Source: Salvelinus alpinus (taxonomy: Eukaryota > Chordata > Actinopteri > Salmoniformes > Salmonidae). From it: a stretch of 64,000 bases of DNA. The notes beneath the pieces are model-generated. The model had not been told where the DNA came from, did not search any database, and saw only the letters and a program-made list of their open reading frames with translations. The stretch covers positions 84,310,129 through 84,374,128 of the forward strand of contig NC_092087.1 of assembly GCF_045679555.1 (NCBI RefSeq). The letters run 5' to 3'. The position numbers and the translations under genes were made by a program. Positions 54,319-64,000 of the stretch are shown one piece after another (the stretch's first letter is position 1; each line of letters opens with the position of its first letter).

Positions 54319-55260
54319 ACATATGTCACGGAAGCTCTGGGACAGGGATTCATTCGGCCCTCCATGTCACCCGTCTCCTCGAGTTTATTTTTTGTGAAGA
54401 AAAAGGATGGTGGTTTGCGTCCGTGTATTGATTATCGAGGTCTCAATTCCATCACGGTGGGTTTTAGTTACCCACTACCTCTCATCGCTACGGCGATGGA
54501 ATCATTCCACGGAGCACGGTTCTTCACGAAACTGGACCTCAGGAGCGCGTATAATCTGGTGCGTATTCGGGGGGGAGATGAGTGGAAAACCGCGTTTAGG
54601 ACCACATCGGGCCATTATGAGTACCTTGTCATGCCGTACGGGTTAAAGAATGCTCCAGCTGTCTTTCAATCCTTTGTTGACGAGATTCTCAGAGACCTGC
54701 ACGGACAGGGTGTGGTGGTGTATATTGACGACATTTTGATCTACTCCGCTACACGCGCCGCGCATGTGTCTCTGGTGCGCAAGGTTCTTGGGCGACTGCT
54801 GGAGCATGACCTGTACGTGAAAGCGGAGAAATGTGAGTTTTCCAAACAAGCCGTTTCCTTCCTGGGTTATCGCATTTCCAGCTCGGGGGTGGTAATGGAG
54901 GGTGACCGCGTAAAAGCCGTGCGTAATTGGCCAACTCCGACCACGGTAAAAGAGGTGCAGCGGTTCTTAGGGTTTGCCAATTACTACCGGAGGTTTATCC
55001 GGGGTTTTGGTCAGGTAGCAGCTCCTATTACCTCACTGCTGAAGGGGGGGCCGGTGCGTTTGCAGTGGTCAGCAGAGGCGGACGGAGCCTTCTGTAGGTT
55101 GAAGGTGCTGTTTACCGAGGCGCCAGTGTTGGCGCATCCGGACCCTTCTTTGGCGTTCATAGTAGAGGTGGACGCATCCGAGGCTGGGGTTGGAGCGGTG
55201 CTTTCACAGCGCTCGGGTACGCCACCAAAGCTCCGCCCCTGTGCTTTTTTTCCCCGAAGA
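54319..55260 (+). pseudogene. Chromovirus reverse transcriptase and start of RNase H (broken pol)
   Basis: Same frame as Gag-protease. Reverse transcriptase motifs in order: [48 protein letters not shown], catalytic YIDDILIYS near 54721, FLGYRIS. RNase H begins [17 protein letters not shown] near 55160. The frame is lost just after, close to the homopolymer gctttttttcccc at about 55240-55255. Confidence 0.9.
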
Positions 55261-55261
55261 A

Positions 55262-57107
55262 GCTCGGGCCAGCGGAGCGGAATTATGATGTGGGGGATAG
55301 GGAGTTGTTGGCTATGGTTAAGGCCCTGAAGGTGTGGAGACACTGGCTTGAGGGGGCAAAGCATCCTTTCCTCATCTGGACTGACCACCGTAACCTGGAG
55401 TATATCCGATCAGCTAAGAGACTGAATCCGCGTCAGGCAAGGTGGGCCATGTATTTCACCAGATTTCGTTTTACGATCTCTTATAGACCAGGTTCCCTCA
55501 ACACTAAGGCCGACGCGCTGTCTCGCCTCTATGACTCGGAGGACCGGTCCATCGATCCTACTCCCATCATTCCGGCGGCTAAGCTGGTGGCACCAGTAGT
55601 ATGGGAGGTGGACGCGGACATAGAGCGGGCGTTAAGGGAGGAACCTTCGCCTCCACAGTGCCCGGAGGGTCGTAGGTACGTACCGCTCGCTGTTCGTGAT
55701 CAATTGATTCGATGGGCTCATAGTTTACTCTCGTCAGGTCACCCGGGTATTTCGAGGACAGTGCGAGGTCTTAGGGGGAAGTACTGGTGGCACACCTTGG
55801 TGAGGGATGTGCGATTCTATGTCTCCTCCTGTTCGGTATGCGCCCAGAGTAAGGCTCCTAGGCACCTGCCTCGAGGGAAGTTACAACCCCTCCCCGTTCC
55901 ACAACGGCCGTGGTCCCATCTTTCGGTGGATTTTTTGACTGACCTTCCCCCATCTCAGGGAAACACTACGATCCTGGTCGTTGTGGATCGGTTCTCTAAG
56001 TCCTGCCGTCTTATCCCGTTGCCCGGTCTCCCTACGGCCCTACAGACTGCGGAGGCTCTTTTCACCCATGTCTTCCGGCACTACGGGGTACCCGAGGATA
56101 TCGTTTCTGATCGGGGTCCCCAGTTTACCTCCCGAGTGTGGAGGGCTTTTATGGAACGTCTGGGGGTCTCGGTCAGCCTTACCTCGGGGTATCACCCGGA
56201 GAGTAATGGGCAGGTGGAGAGAGTAAACCAAGAGGTGGGTACGTTTCTGCGGTCGTATTGCCAGGACCGACCAGGGGAGTGGGCAAGATACATTCCCTGG
56301 GCTGAAATGGCCCAGAATTCACTAAGCCACTCCTCTACCAACATGTCACTGTTTCAGTATCAGCCAGTCCTGGCACCATGGCATCAGAGTCAGACCGAGG
56401 CTCCTGCGGTGGAGGAGTGGGTTCAGCGCTCTAAGAAGACCTGGAGGGCCGTCCAGGAATCATTACGTCAAGCGAGTGAACGGCAGAAGAGGAGCGCTGA
56501 CCGTCACCGCAGTGAGGCCCCCGTGTTTGCACTGGGGGACAGGGTCTGGCTCTCGACCCGAAACCTGGCCCTCCGCTTGCCCTGCCGAAAGCTGGGTCCG
56601 CAGTGTGTAGGGCCATTTAAAGTCCTGAGGAGAATAAACAAGGTTTGTTATAGATTATTACTTCCTTCGTATTATCGTATTAACCCCTCGTTTCATGTGT
56701 CTCTCCTCAGGCCGGTGGTAGCTGGTCCCATGCAGGAAGGTGAGGTGCCGGAGGTCCCTCCGCCCCCTCTGGACATCGAGGGGTCCCCGGCGTACACGAT
56801 CCGGGCTATTCTGGACTCGAGGCGCCGGGTGAGGGGCCTGCAGTACCTCGTGGACTGGGAGGGGTACGGTCCGGAGGAGAGTTGCTGGGTCCCGGTGGGG
56901 GATATATTGGATCCATCTATGCTGAGAGAGTTTCATCGCCTCCATCCGGATCGCCCTGCGCCTCGGCCCCCGGGTCGTCCTCGAGGCCGGCGTCGGTGCG
57001 CTGCGGGAGCTGCGCGTCAGGAGGGGGGTACTGTAACGAGCATTACCGAAGGTGGCTCCCTTTCCTGTTCGGGTGGCGCTCGGCGGTCGTCGTCGCCGGT
57101 CTACTAG
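55262..57107 (+). pseudogene. Chromovirus RNase H end, integrase and chromodomain (broken pol)
   Basis: In a shifted frame relative to the upstream part. RNase H end ([28 protein letters not shown]), integrase zinc domain ([10 protein letters not shown] ... CSVCAQSK), DDE core ([31 protein letters not shown]), and a C-terminal chromodomain ([29 protein letters not shown]) that in this clade guides integration to marked chromatin. The open frame runs about 25 codons into the 3' LTR. Confidence 0.92.
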
Positions 57108-57444
57108 CTGCCACCGATCCCTTCTTCCCTTTCGTTTGGTTTTGTCTAATTGTTTTCACCTGTTCATTGTTTGGTTGTTAGGGTGGTGTTATTTAAGTTC
57201 GTTTAGCCCGCTTCTGTTTGTGCGGGCTTGTCTTTCTGTTTTTTGTATGAGGTGCTTTTGTGTTTATTGGGGTTTTCCACTGTACGGATTATTTTTCCAG
57301 AGTGTACTATATTGGAGTGTATTTTACGCCAATGTTTTGACGTTACCAGTTGTATTTTCTGGTTGGACATTAAAGTGTGGTTTTTCCCCGTATCTTTGCT
57401 CTCTGCGCCTGACTCCTCACCCATTTTCCTCATCGATCGTAACA
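57032..57444 (+). repeat. 3' LTR of the chromovirus
   Basis: 413 bp; differs from the 5' LTR at ccctttttcccttttcg/cccttcttccctttcg and ctctccgcg/ctctctgcg. Confidence 0.95.
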
Positions 57445-57449
57445 GATAT

Positions 57450-59000
57450 TAATGAGCGAGTAGTCAATAAAACTATTTGTTCAGCACTTTTGAAATGTAC
57501 AGGGACAGAGTTCAGAACATCGGCCATTCTTACAGTGTTCTCCCTGTACACCAAGTCAGAACCTTAGGATAAATAATGGGGGCATATAAGCACACAATGA
57601 AAGCGCTTACAATATTCAATGATGACATTTCTCTAAAACAGGCTATAGGCTACATGTGCACCACCAAGTCAGAACAGTAGGCTAAGTTCTAAGGGGGAGA
57701 GGTACCAAATTCTTAGGATGAGGCCTTATGGGCTACTAACAGCTGACTATACGACATACGGTATTACATTCTTAGCTACTGTATACATATCTCCCTGGCA
57801 TATTACATAATTTATCCAGCAGTATACAAGACATATTTTTGGTTTTGGACACAACCGTTGTTGTACTGTGCTCACTTGAATGTGGCGCAGTGGTCCTTCT
57901 TGTGGGAAAACTTTGTCATCAAAGTCAGGCATTCTCTGGATTTAGGCTGCTTTCAAGACAACTGGGAACTCGGAATAAAACAAACAATCATGACGTCAGT
58001 GTTCTTCAGGTCGGAGATCTAGAAAGAGGCCAGAGTTCCCGACTTGGAATTTCAGGTTGGATGACCGTTCAAAACGTATTTTTCCAGTCTGAGTCTGTTT
58101 TATTCCGAGTTGCCAGTTGTCTTGAATGTGGCAGAAATCATGCTGGATTGACTACATGACCAATGTATTCAACCTTTTCTGACCTATGGTGTTGCATGTG
58201 AATGTTAATCCATTTAAGCTTGGAAAAGAGAGCCTTTCAGACAGATGTTTTAAATCCTTAAACCCAGACTTGGACCACACACCCTCTCTACCGAATAGCA
58301 AGCAAGGAAAGCAAAAGAGTGATTGCTTTGCGACTCTTGCAGTTAGCCATTGATTCGTTCCAAACCACTCATTGTTGAATTAGCGATTTCCGACATGTTG
58401 TGCAATGTTTATGTCCAATGGCCGATGAGCACCAATACTTTTTATCTATAATTTGAAAAGGATTTGACAGGTGATTCATGATGATGACTGTTTGTCTAGC
58501 TTGCTAGCTAAGATTGTGAAAGTATGATGTTGACATCAGTCCAAACAAAGCTACAGTATATGTAACGTGATTTGACATCTTATCTGTGGCCAATGACCTT
58601 CAACCTTCTTGGAGGGGCAATTCTAATGTAAATCTATGGCAGCACCCAAGAGGGCTTGAACTACCTAGCTCTCCCTGTAGATTCGGCAGTGACGTAGTGT
58701 CCCAACGAGTGACAGAACATTGAACCAATCAAGGCGCAACTAGAGAAAATTACCAATGCCTATGCTCTGTGCTTTTGCTGGCTGCTCCTACACCACAGAA
58801 AGCACTGAGCTAGGCTGGAACACCTGCATATTGGAGCTGCCTTACTCAAGAAAGAGGCCATGTTTGTATGCAGATTTATTAACTCAAGGAAAACATTTCT
58901 TTTTACATTGTTTGCAAACTGATATGGGATACAAATGAATGCAAAAATAACATGCAAAAAAAAAGCTATTTAAAAAAAAAGTAGATACCGTATGTATATG
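57450..59000. other. Noncoding interval with nested repeats
   Basis: No gene recognised. 57954-58125 is a small inverted-repeat element (caagacaactgggaactcgg against ccgagttgccagttgtcttg). The rest resembles continuation of the element at 51817; 58580-58960 (ccaatgaccttcaaccttct onward) looks like its other part. Confidence 0.5.
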
Positions 59001-59002
59001 TA

Positions 59003-60585
59003 CAGTTGAAGTCAGAAGTTTACATACACTTAGGTTGGAGTCATTAAAACTCGTTTTTCAACCACTCCACAAATTTCTTGTGAACAAACTATAGTTTTAG
59101 GACATGTACTTTGTGTATGACACAAGTCATTTTTCCAACAATTGTTTACAGACAGATTATTTACTTATATCACAATTCCAGTGGTCAGAAGTTTACATAC
59201 ACTAAGTTGACTGTGCCTTTAAACAGCTTGAAAAATTCCAGAAAATTATGTCATGGCTTTAGAAGCTTCTGATAAGCTAATTGACATCATGTACCTGTGG
59301 ATGTATTTCAAGGCCTACCTTCCAACTCAGTGCCTCTTTGCTTGACATCATGGGAAAATCAAAACAAAATCAGCCAAGACCTCAGAAGAAAAACTGTAGA
59401 CCTCCACAAGTCTGAATCATTCTTGGGAGCAATTTCCAAACGCCTGAAGGTAGCACATTCACCTGTACAAACAATAGTACACAAGTATAAACACCATGGG
59501 ACCACGCAGCCCTACCACCATATCGCTCAGGAAGGAGACTCGTTCTGTCTCCTAGAGATGAACGTACTTTGTGAAAAGTGCAAATCAATCCCAGAACAAC
59601 AGCAAAGGACCTTGTGAAGATGCTGGAGGAAACAGGTACAAAGTATCTATATCCACAGTAAAACGAGTCCTATCTCGACATAACCTGAAAGGCCGCTCAG
59701 CAAGGAAGAAGCCACTGCTCCAAAACCGCAATAAAAAAGCCACAGTACGGTTTGCAACTGCACATGGGGAAAAATATCGTACTTTTTGGAGAAATGTCCT
59801 CTGGTCTGATGAAACAAAAATAGAACTGTTTGGCCATAATGACCATCGTTATGTTTGGAGGAAAAAGGGAACGCTTGCAAGCCGAAGAACACCATCCAAA
59901 CCATGAAGCACGGGGTGGCAGCATCATGTTGTGGAGGTGCTTTGCTGCAGGAGGGTCTGGTGCACTTCACAAAATAGATGACATCATGAGGAACGAAAAT
60001 TATGTGGATATATTGAAGCAACATCTCAAGACAAAGCTTGGTCACAAATGGGTTTTCTAAATGGACAATGACCCCAAGCATACTTCCAAAGTTGTGGCAA
60101 AATGGCTTAAGGACAACAAAGTCAAGGTATTGGAGTGGCCATCACAAAGCTCAGTCCTCAATCCTATAGAAAATTTGTCGGCAGAACTGAAAAAGCGTGT
60201 GCGAGCAAGGAGGCCTACAAACCTGACTCAGTTACACCAGCTCTGTCAAGAGGAATAGGTCAAAATTCCCCCAAATTATTGTGGGAAGCTTGTGGAAGGC
60301 TACCCAAAACGTTTGATCCAAGTTAAACAATTTAAAGGCAATGCTACCAAATACTAATTGAGTGTATGTAAACTTCTGACCCACTGGGAATATGATGAAA
60401 GAAATAAAAGCTGAAACAAATCATTCTCTCTACTATTATTCTGACATTTCACATTCTTAAAATGAAGTGGTGATCTTAACTGACCTAAGACAGGGAATTC
60501 TTACTAGGATTAAATGTCAGGAATTGTGAAAAACTTGGTTTAAATGTATTTGGCTAAGGTGCATGTAAACTTCTGACTTCAACTG
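59003..60585 (+). mobile_element. Tc1-like transposon (cagttgaagtc type), full length but decayed
   Basis: Ends cagttgaagtcagaagttta and its reverse complement at 60585, TA on both sides. Plus-strand transposase from about 59351 ([94 protein letters not shown]). Several frame breaks. Same family as 8034-9975. Confidence 0.92.
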
Positions 60586-60640
60586 TATATATGCTTCCAT
60601 AGCTATACATTTGACCTCATTTCAACCAGCATGTTAAATG

Positions 60641-62291
60641 TACAACCAGAGGGGGGAAAAAAAACTCTAGACCACCTTTACTCCACACACAGAGACGCCT
60701 ACAAAGCTCTCCCTCGCCCTCCACTTGGCAAACCTGACCATAATTCCATCCTCCTGATTCCTGCTTACAAGAAAAAATTGAAGCAGGAAGCACCAGTGAC
60801 TTGGTCAATAAAAAAGTTATCAGATGAAGCAGATGCTGAGATACAGGACTGTTTTGCTAGCACAGACTGGAATATGTTACGGGATTCTTCCGATGGCATT
60901 GAGTAGTACACCACTTCAGTCACTGGCTTCATCAATAAGTGCATCAATGACGTCGTTGATGGTGTTGGAGTCATGACTCTAACCCGGAAGCTTATAAGAA
61001 ATCCCGCTATGCCCTCTGACAAACCATCAAACGGGCAAAGCGTCAATACAGGACTAAGATCGAATCGTACTACACCGGCTCCGACACTTATCGGATGTGG
61101 CAGGGCTTGCAAACTATAACAGACTTCAAAGCGAAGCACAGTCGAGACCTGCCCAGACTAAACACCTCCCTCTGCAACTGGATCCTGGACTTCCTGACGG
61201 GCAGCCCCCATGTGGTAAGGGTAGGTAACAACACATCCGCCACGCTGATCCTCAACACGGGGGCCCCTCAAGGGTGCATGCTCAGTCCCCTACTGTACTC
61301 CCTGTTCACTCATGACTGCACGATCAGGCATGACTCCAACACCATCAAGTTTGCCGATGACACAACAGTGGTATGCCTGATCACCGACAACGATGAGACA
61401 ACCTATAGGGAAGAGGTCAGAGACCTGACTGTTTGGTGCAAGGACAACAACCTCTCCCTCAACGTAATCAAGACAAAGGAGATGATTGTGGACTACAGGA
61501 AAAGGAGGACCGAGCACGTCCCCATTCTCATCGACAGGGCTGTATTGGAGCAGGTTGAGAGCTTCAAGTTTCTTGGCGTCCACATCACCAACAAACTATT
61601 ATGGCCCAAGTACACCAAGAAGGCACGACGTAAAGAGGGTCTACAGCTGCACCATTGAGAGCATCTTGACGGGTTGCACCACTGCCTGGTATGGAAACTG
61701 CTCGGCCATCGACCGCAAGGCACTACAGAGGGCAGTGAGAACGGCCCAGTACGTCACTGGGGCCAAGCTTCCTGCCATCCAGGACCTCTATACCAGGTGT
61801 TGTCAGAGGAAGGCCCTAGAAATTGTCAAAGACTCTAGCCACCCCAGTCATAGACTGTTCTCTCTGCTACCACACGGCAAGCGGTACCAGAACGCCAAGT
61901 CTAGGTCCAAGAGGCTTCCAAACAGCTTCCATCCCCAAGCCATCAAATAGCTACCCAGACTATTTGCACTGCCCCCCCCCCCCCTCTTCACGCTGCTGCT
62001 ACTCTCTGTTACTATCTATCCATAGTCACTTTAATAACTCTACCTACATGTACAAATTACCTTGAATAACCGGTGCTCACGCACATTGACTCTGTACCTG
62101 TACCCCCTGTATTTAGCCTCACTATTGTTATTTTGCTGCTGCTCTTTAATTATTTGTTACTTTTATTTCTTATTTTTTTAGGTATTTTTCTTAAAACTGC
62201 ATTGTAGGTTAACGTCTTGTAAGTAAGCATTTCACTGTAGGGTCTACCTACACCTGTTGTATTCAGCGCATGTGACAAATACATTTTCATT
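60641..62291 (+). mobile_element. L2-like LINE, 5' truncated and internally deleted
   Basis: Endonuclease end (LDHLYSTHRDAYKALPRPPL, GKPDHNSILLIP) at 60641-60906, then a jump into reverse transcriptase at 61095-61658 ([53 protein letters not shown]) and the C-terminal part at 61640-61950 in a shifted frame. The motif FADD marks the polymerase active site. Block A at 27905-27935 shows the site without it (ccatagctatacat then gggcagtgtgc). Confidence 0.88.
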
Positions 62292-63451
62292 TGGTGGGCA
62301 GTGTGCGGTTTGCTACCATTCTCTCATGTCTTGGTATTTAGTAAAATGTCACTGTGGTTGGAGACACTGATGTTATGTTCAGCCTGTGAAGATGTGAAGT
62401 TTCCACTCCTCTGTTATGTAAACAACCATCGAACAGGTACACGATGTGTTGAGAGGGTGAAGAAGAAGAAGATCGTGATGATGATAATGAATGACCTGGA
62501 TGATATGTTAATGCAGGCTGGAACAAAAGCATGCACACCCTGTGTGGCTATAATGCTTCTACAAGGAATACCAGTACTGCGTAACATTGGTCATTCCTTT
62601 GAACTGTTTGTAACAAATTGATAGGTGGTTGAATGTTGCGCAAGAGCGAAATGTTTATATCAGAAGAGGATGGCTCATAATAATACCTGGAATGGAGTTC
62701 ATGGAAGGGTATCAAATACATGTAATCAATGTGTTTGATGTGTTTGATACTCTTCCATTAATTCTGTTCCAGCCATTACTTTGAGTCCGTCCTCCGATTT
62801 AAAGTGCCACCAGCCACCACTGGTTTATGTACATTGTTAGCTGTGAAGCCTTGTGATGTCGTGTTCACTGTCAAATGTACCAACAGTCCCGTGTGTCCCA
62901 ATTCAGGGCTTTCCTGTCCTAACCTGGTAGCCTGGTCCCAGATCAGGGCTTTCCAGCCCTAACCTGGTAGCCTGGTCCCAGATCAGGGCTTTCCAGCCTT
63001 AACCTGATAGCCTGGTACCAGATCTGTTTGCGCTCTTGTTTGACATGACAGGGAGTTGGCATGATAACACAAACAGTCTGGCACTCAGGCTACCGTCCAG
63101 GGCCTGTATTCATAAAGCCTCTCAGAGTAGGAGTGCTGATCTAGGATCAGTTCTGCCTTTAAGGTCACAGTTACAAAAACAGGGGGTGGGGATCTGATCC
63201 GAGATCAGCACTCCTACTCTGAGATTCTTTATGAATACTGACCCTGATGGTCTTTGTCCCTCTTATTGGTCTCTGGGTCAGACATTAGGAAGTTCCCTTC
63301 AGTGAAGTGAAACAGCACAGCAGACATTATCAACCTCTGAGAGAACAGTTTAAAGGTCAGTATCGCAGAGAACACACACAACACATGCCCACGCAAGCAC
63401 GAACGCAAGTGCATTCTTAACGCACACACACTCACAAAGCACATAATCCAT

Positions 63452-63488
<37 letters not shown>

Positions 63489-63700
63489 GGAAGTGCAGGT
63501 AAGAAAACCACAATGTCCTCGTTTCCCAGAATGTTTACAAGCTGTTTCCAATAACAAACAAACCGCAAACCACTAACACCCCCGTCCCCTCCTCCTCTCT
63601 TCTCTACCTCTCTTCTCAGCCTCTCCCAAACTAACACCCCCTCTATTCTTCTTCTTATCATGTACACCTCTCATCCTCTCACCCCCCCTTCCTCCTCTCT
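62292..63700. other. Right end of duplication block B
   Basis: Paralogous to about 27935-29130: gctaccattctctcatgtc, gtgttgagagggtgaagaag, MITE 62672-62825, three 40-bp units cagggctttccagccctaac (62905-63025), (CA)n 63451-63486, cccagaatgtttacaagctg. A palindromic MITE sits at 63098-63245. No gene. Confidence 0.75.
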
Positions 63701-63711
63701 TTTTTTGGTTC

Positions 63712-63917
63712 TACACTATACTCAAAGAAAAATAGGGGATATCTAGAACCTAAAGGGGTTCTTAGGCTGTCCTTATAGGAGAAATTAAGAACCATTTTTG
63801 GTTCTAGATAGAACCCTTTTGGTTCCTTTCCACAGAGGGCTCTACATGGAACCAAAAAGGGTTATCCTATGGGGACAGCCAATGAACCATTTGCACCCTT
63901 TTTTCTAAGAGTGTATA
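63712..63917. mobile_element. Palindromic MITE (gttctagatagaaccctttt type)
   Basis: Ends acactatactcaaagaaaaa and ttttttctaagagtgt are inverted; inner text gaaccttttggttcc and gggttctt repeats in both directions. Confidence 0.75.
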
Positions 63918-64000
63918 CCCACTCACCCATCCTCTCATCCCACCCACTCACCCATCCTCTCATCCCAACCACTCACCCATCCTCTCATCCCAACCACTCA
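63918..64000. repeat. 24-bp minisatellite at window end
   Basis: Unit cccactcacccatcctctcatccc, about 3.4 units, running off the window. Confidence 0.85.

Larger units (their letters stand above)
52328..57444 (+). mobile_element. Ty3/gypsy LTR retrotransposon, chromovirus type, nearly complete
   Basis: 5.1 kb with 5' LTR 52328-52741 and 3' LTR 57032-57444, each TGTAACG...CGTAACA, flanked by a perfect 5-bp duplication GATAT (52323-52327, 57445-57449). Gene order gag, protease, reverse transcriptase, RNase H, integrase, chromodomain. Polypurine tract aggaggggggtac ends at 57031. The LTRs differ by about two substitutions and one indel, so insertion is recent. One in-frame TAG (54316-54318) and one frame shift (about 55240-55290) break the coding region; it is probably not autonomous. 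Confidence 0.96.

Overview
The window is nuclear DNA of a bony fish, almost certainly a salmonid. The evidence is split vertebrate exons with GT-AG introns, many Tc1-like transposons of the types common in salmon and trout, tRNA- and 5S-rRNA-derived SINEs, L2-like LINE tails ending in ATTTGATTTG runs, and very abundant (CA)n/(GA)n microsatellites. No prokaryotic genes, rRNA operons or CRISPR arrays are present.

Host genes. All lie on the minus strand and match the mammalian TMPRSS6-IL2RB neighbourhood (order and strand from knowledge of human 22q12.3). (1) tmprss6 (matriptase-2), 92-11469: 13 coding exons whose phases all join, from the start codon through the transmembrane segment, SEA, CUB1, CUB2 and three LDLa modules. 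The serine protease domain would lie to the left of the window. (2) il2rb copy A, 15861-26233: 9 coding exons, 692 residues. (3) il2rb copy B, 43373-51483: 9 coding exons, 689 residues. Both il2rb copies are open with full signal peptide, WSxWS, transmembrane, box 1 and C-terminal YMPV features.

Layout. 1-11.5 kb is tmprss6, with two Tc1 elements in intron 4, one carrying a 5S-derived SINE and one a solo LTR. 11.5-29.2 kb is duplication block A (il2rb-A). 29.6-32.8 kb is a 34-bp minisatellite of about 95 copies. 33-36.5 kb holds a MITE, a possible il2rb 5' noncoding exon and a Tc1 with a solo LTR. 36.8-63.7 kb is duplication block B. It starts with a broken copy of tmprss6 exon 4, carries il2rb-B, and is stretched by later insertions: a minisatellite-rich insert, a long-inverted-repeat element, a solo LTR, Tc1 elements, L2 LINE pieces and a 5.1-kb Ty3/gypsy chromovirus (52328-57444) with nearly identical LTRs.

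Most notable: the first LDLa exon of tmprss6 has 12 in-frame 48-bp copies of its own first half, eight of them preceded by a phase-correct splice-acceptor-like CAG. Partial copies of other tmprss6 exons sit in neighbouring introns. The il2rb tail contains an internally duplicated module of about 100 residues, and both copies keep a short upstream ORF ending TAATG on the start codon. The chromovirus has a 10-nt match between its predicted transcript start and the site next to the 5' LTR, as in self-priming retrotransposons. All calls come from reading the sequence; no alignments or searches were run.
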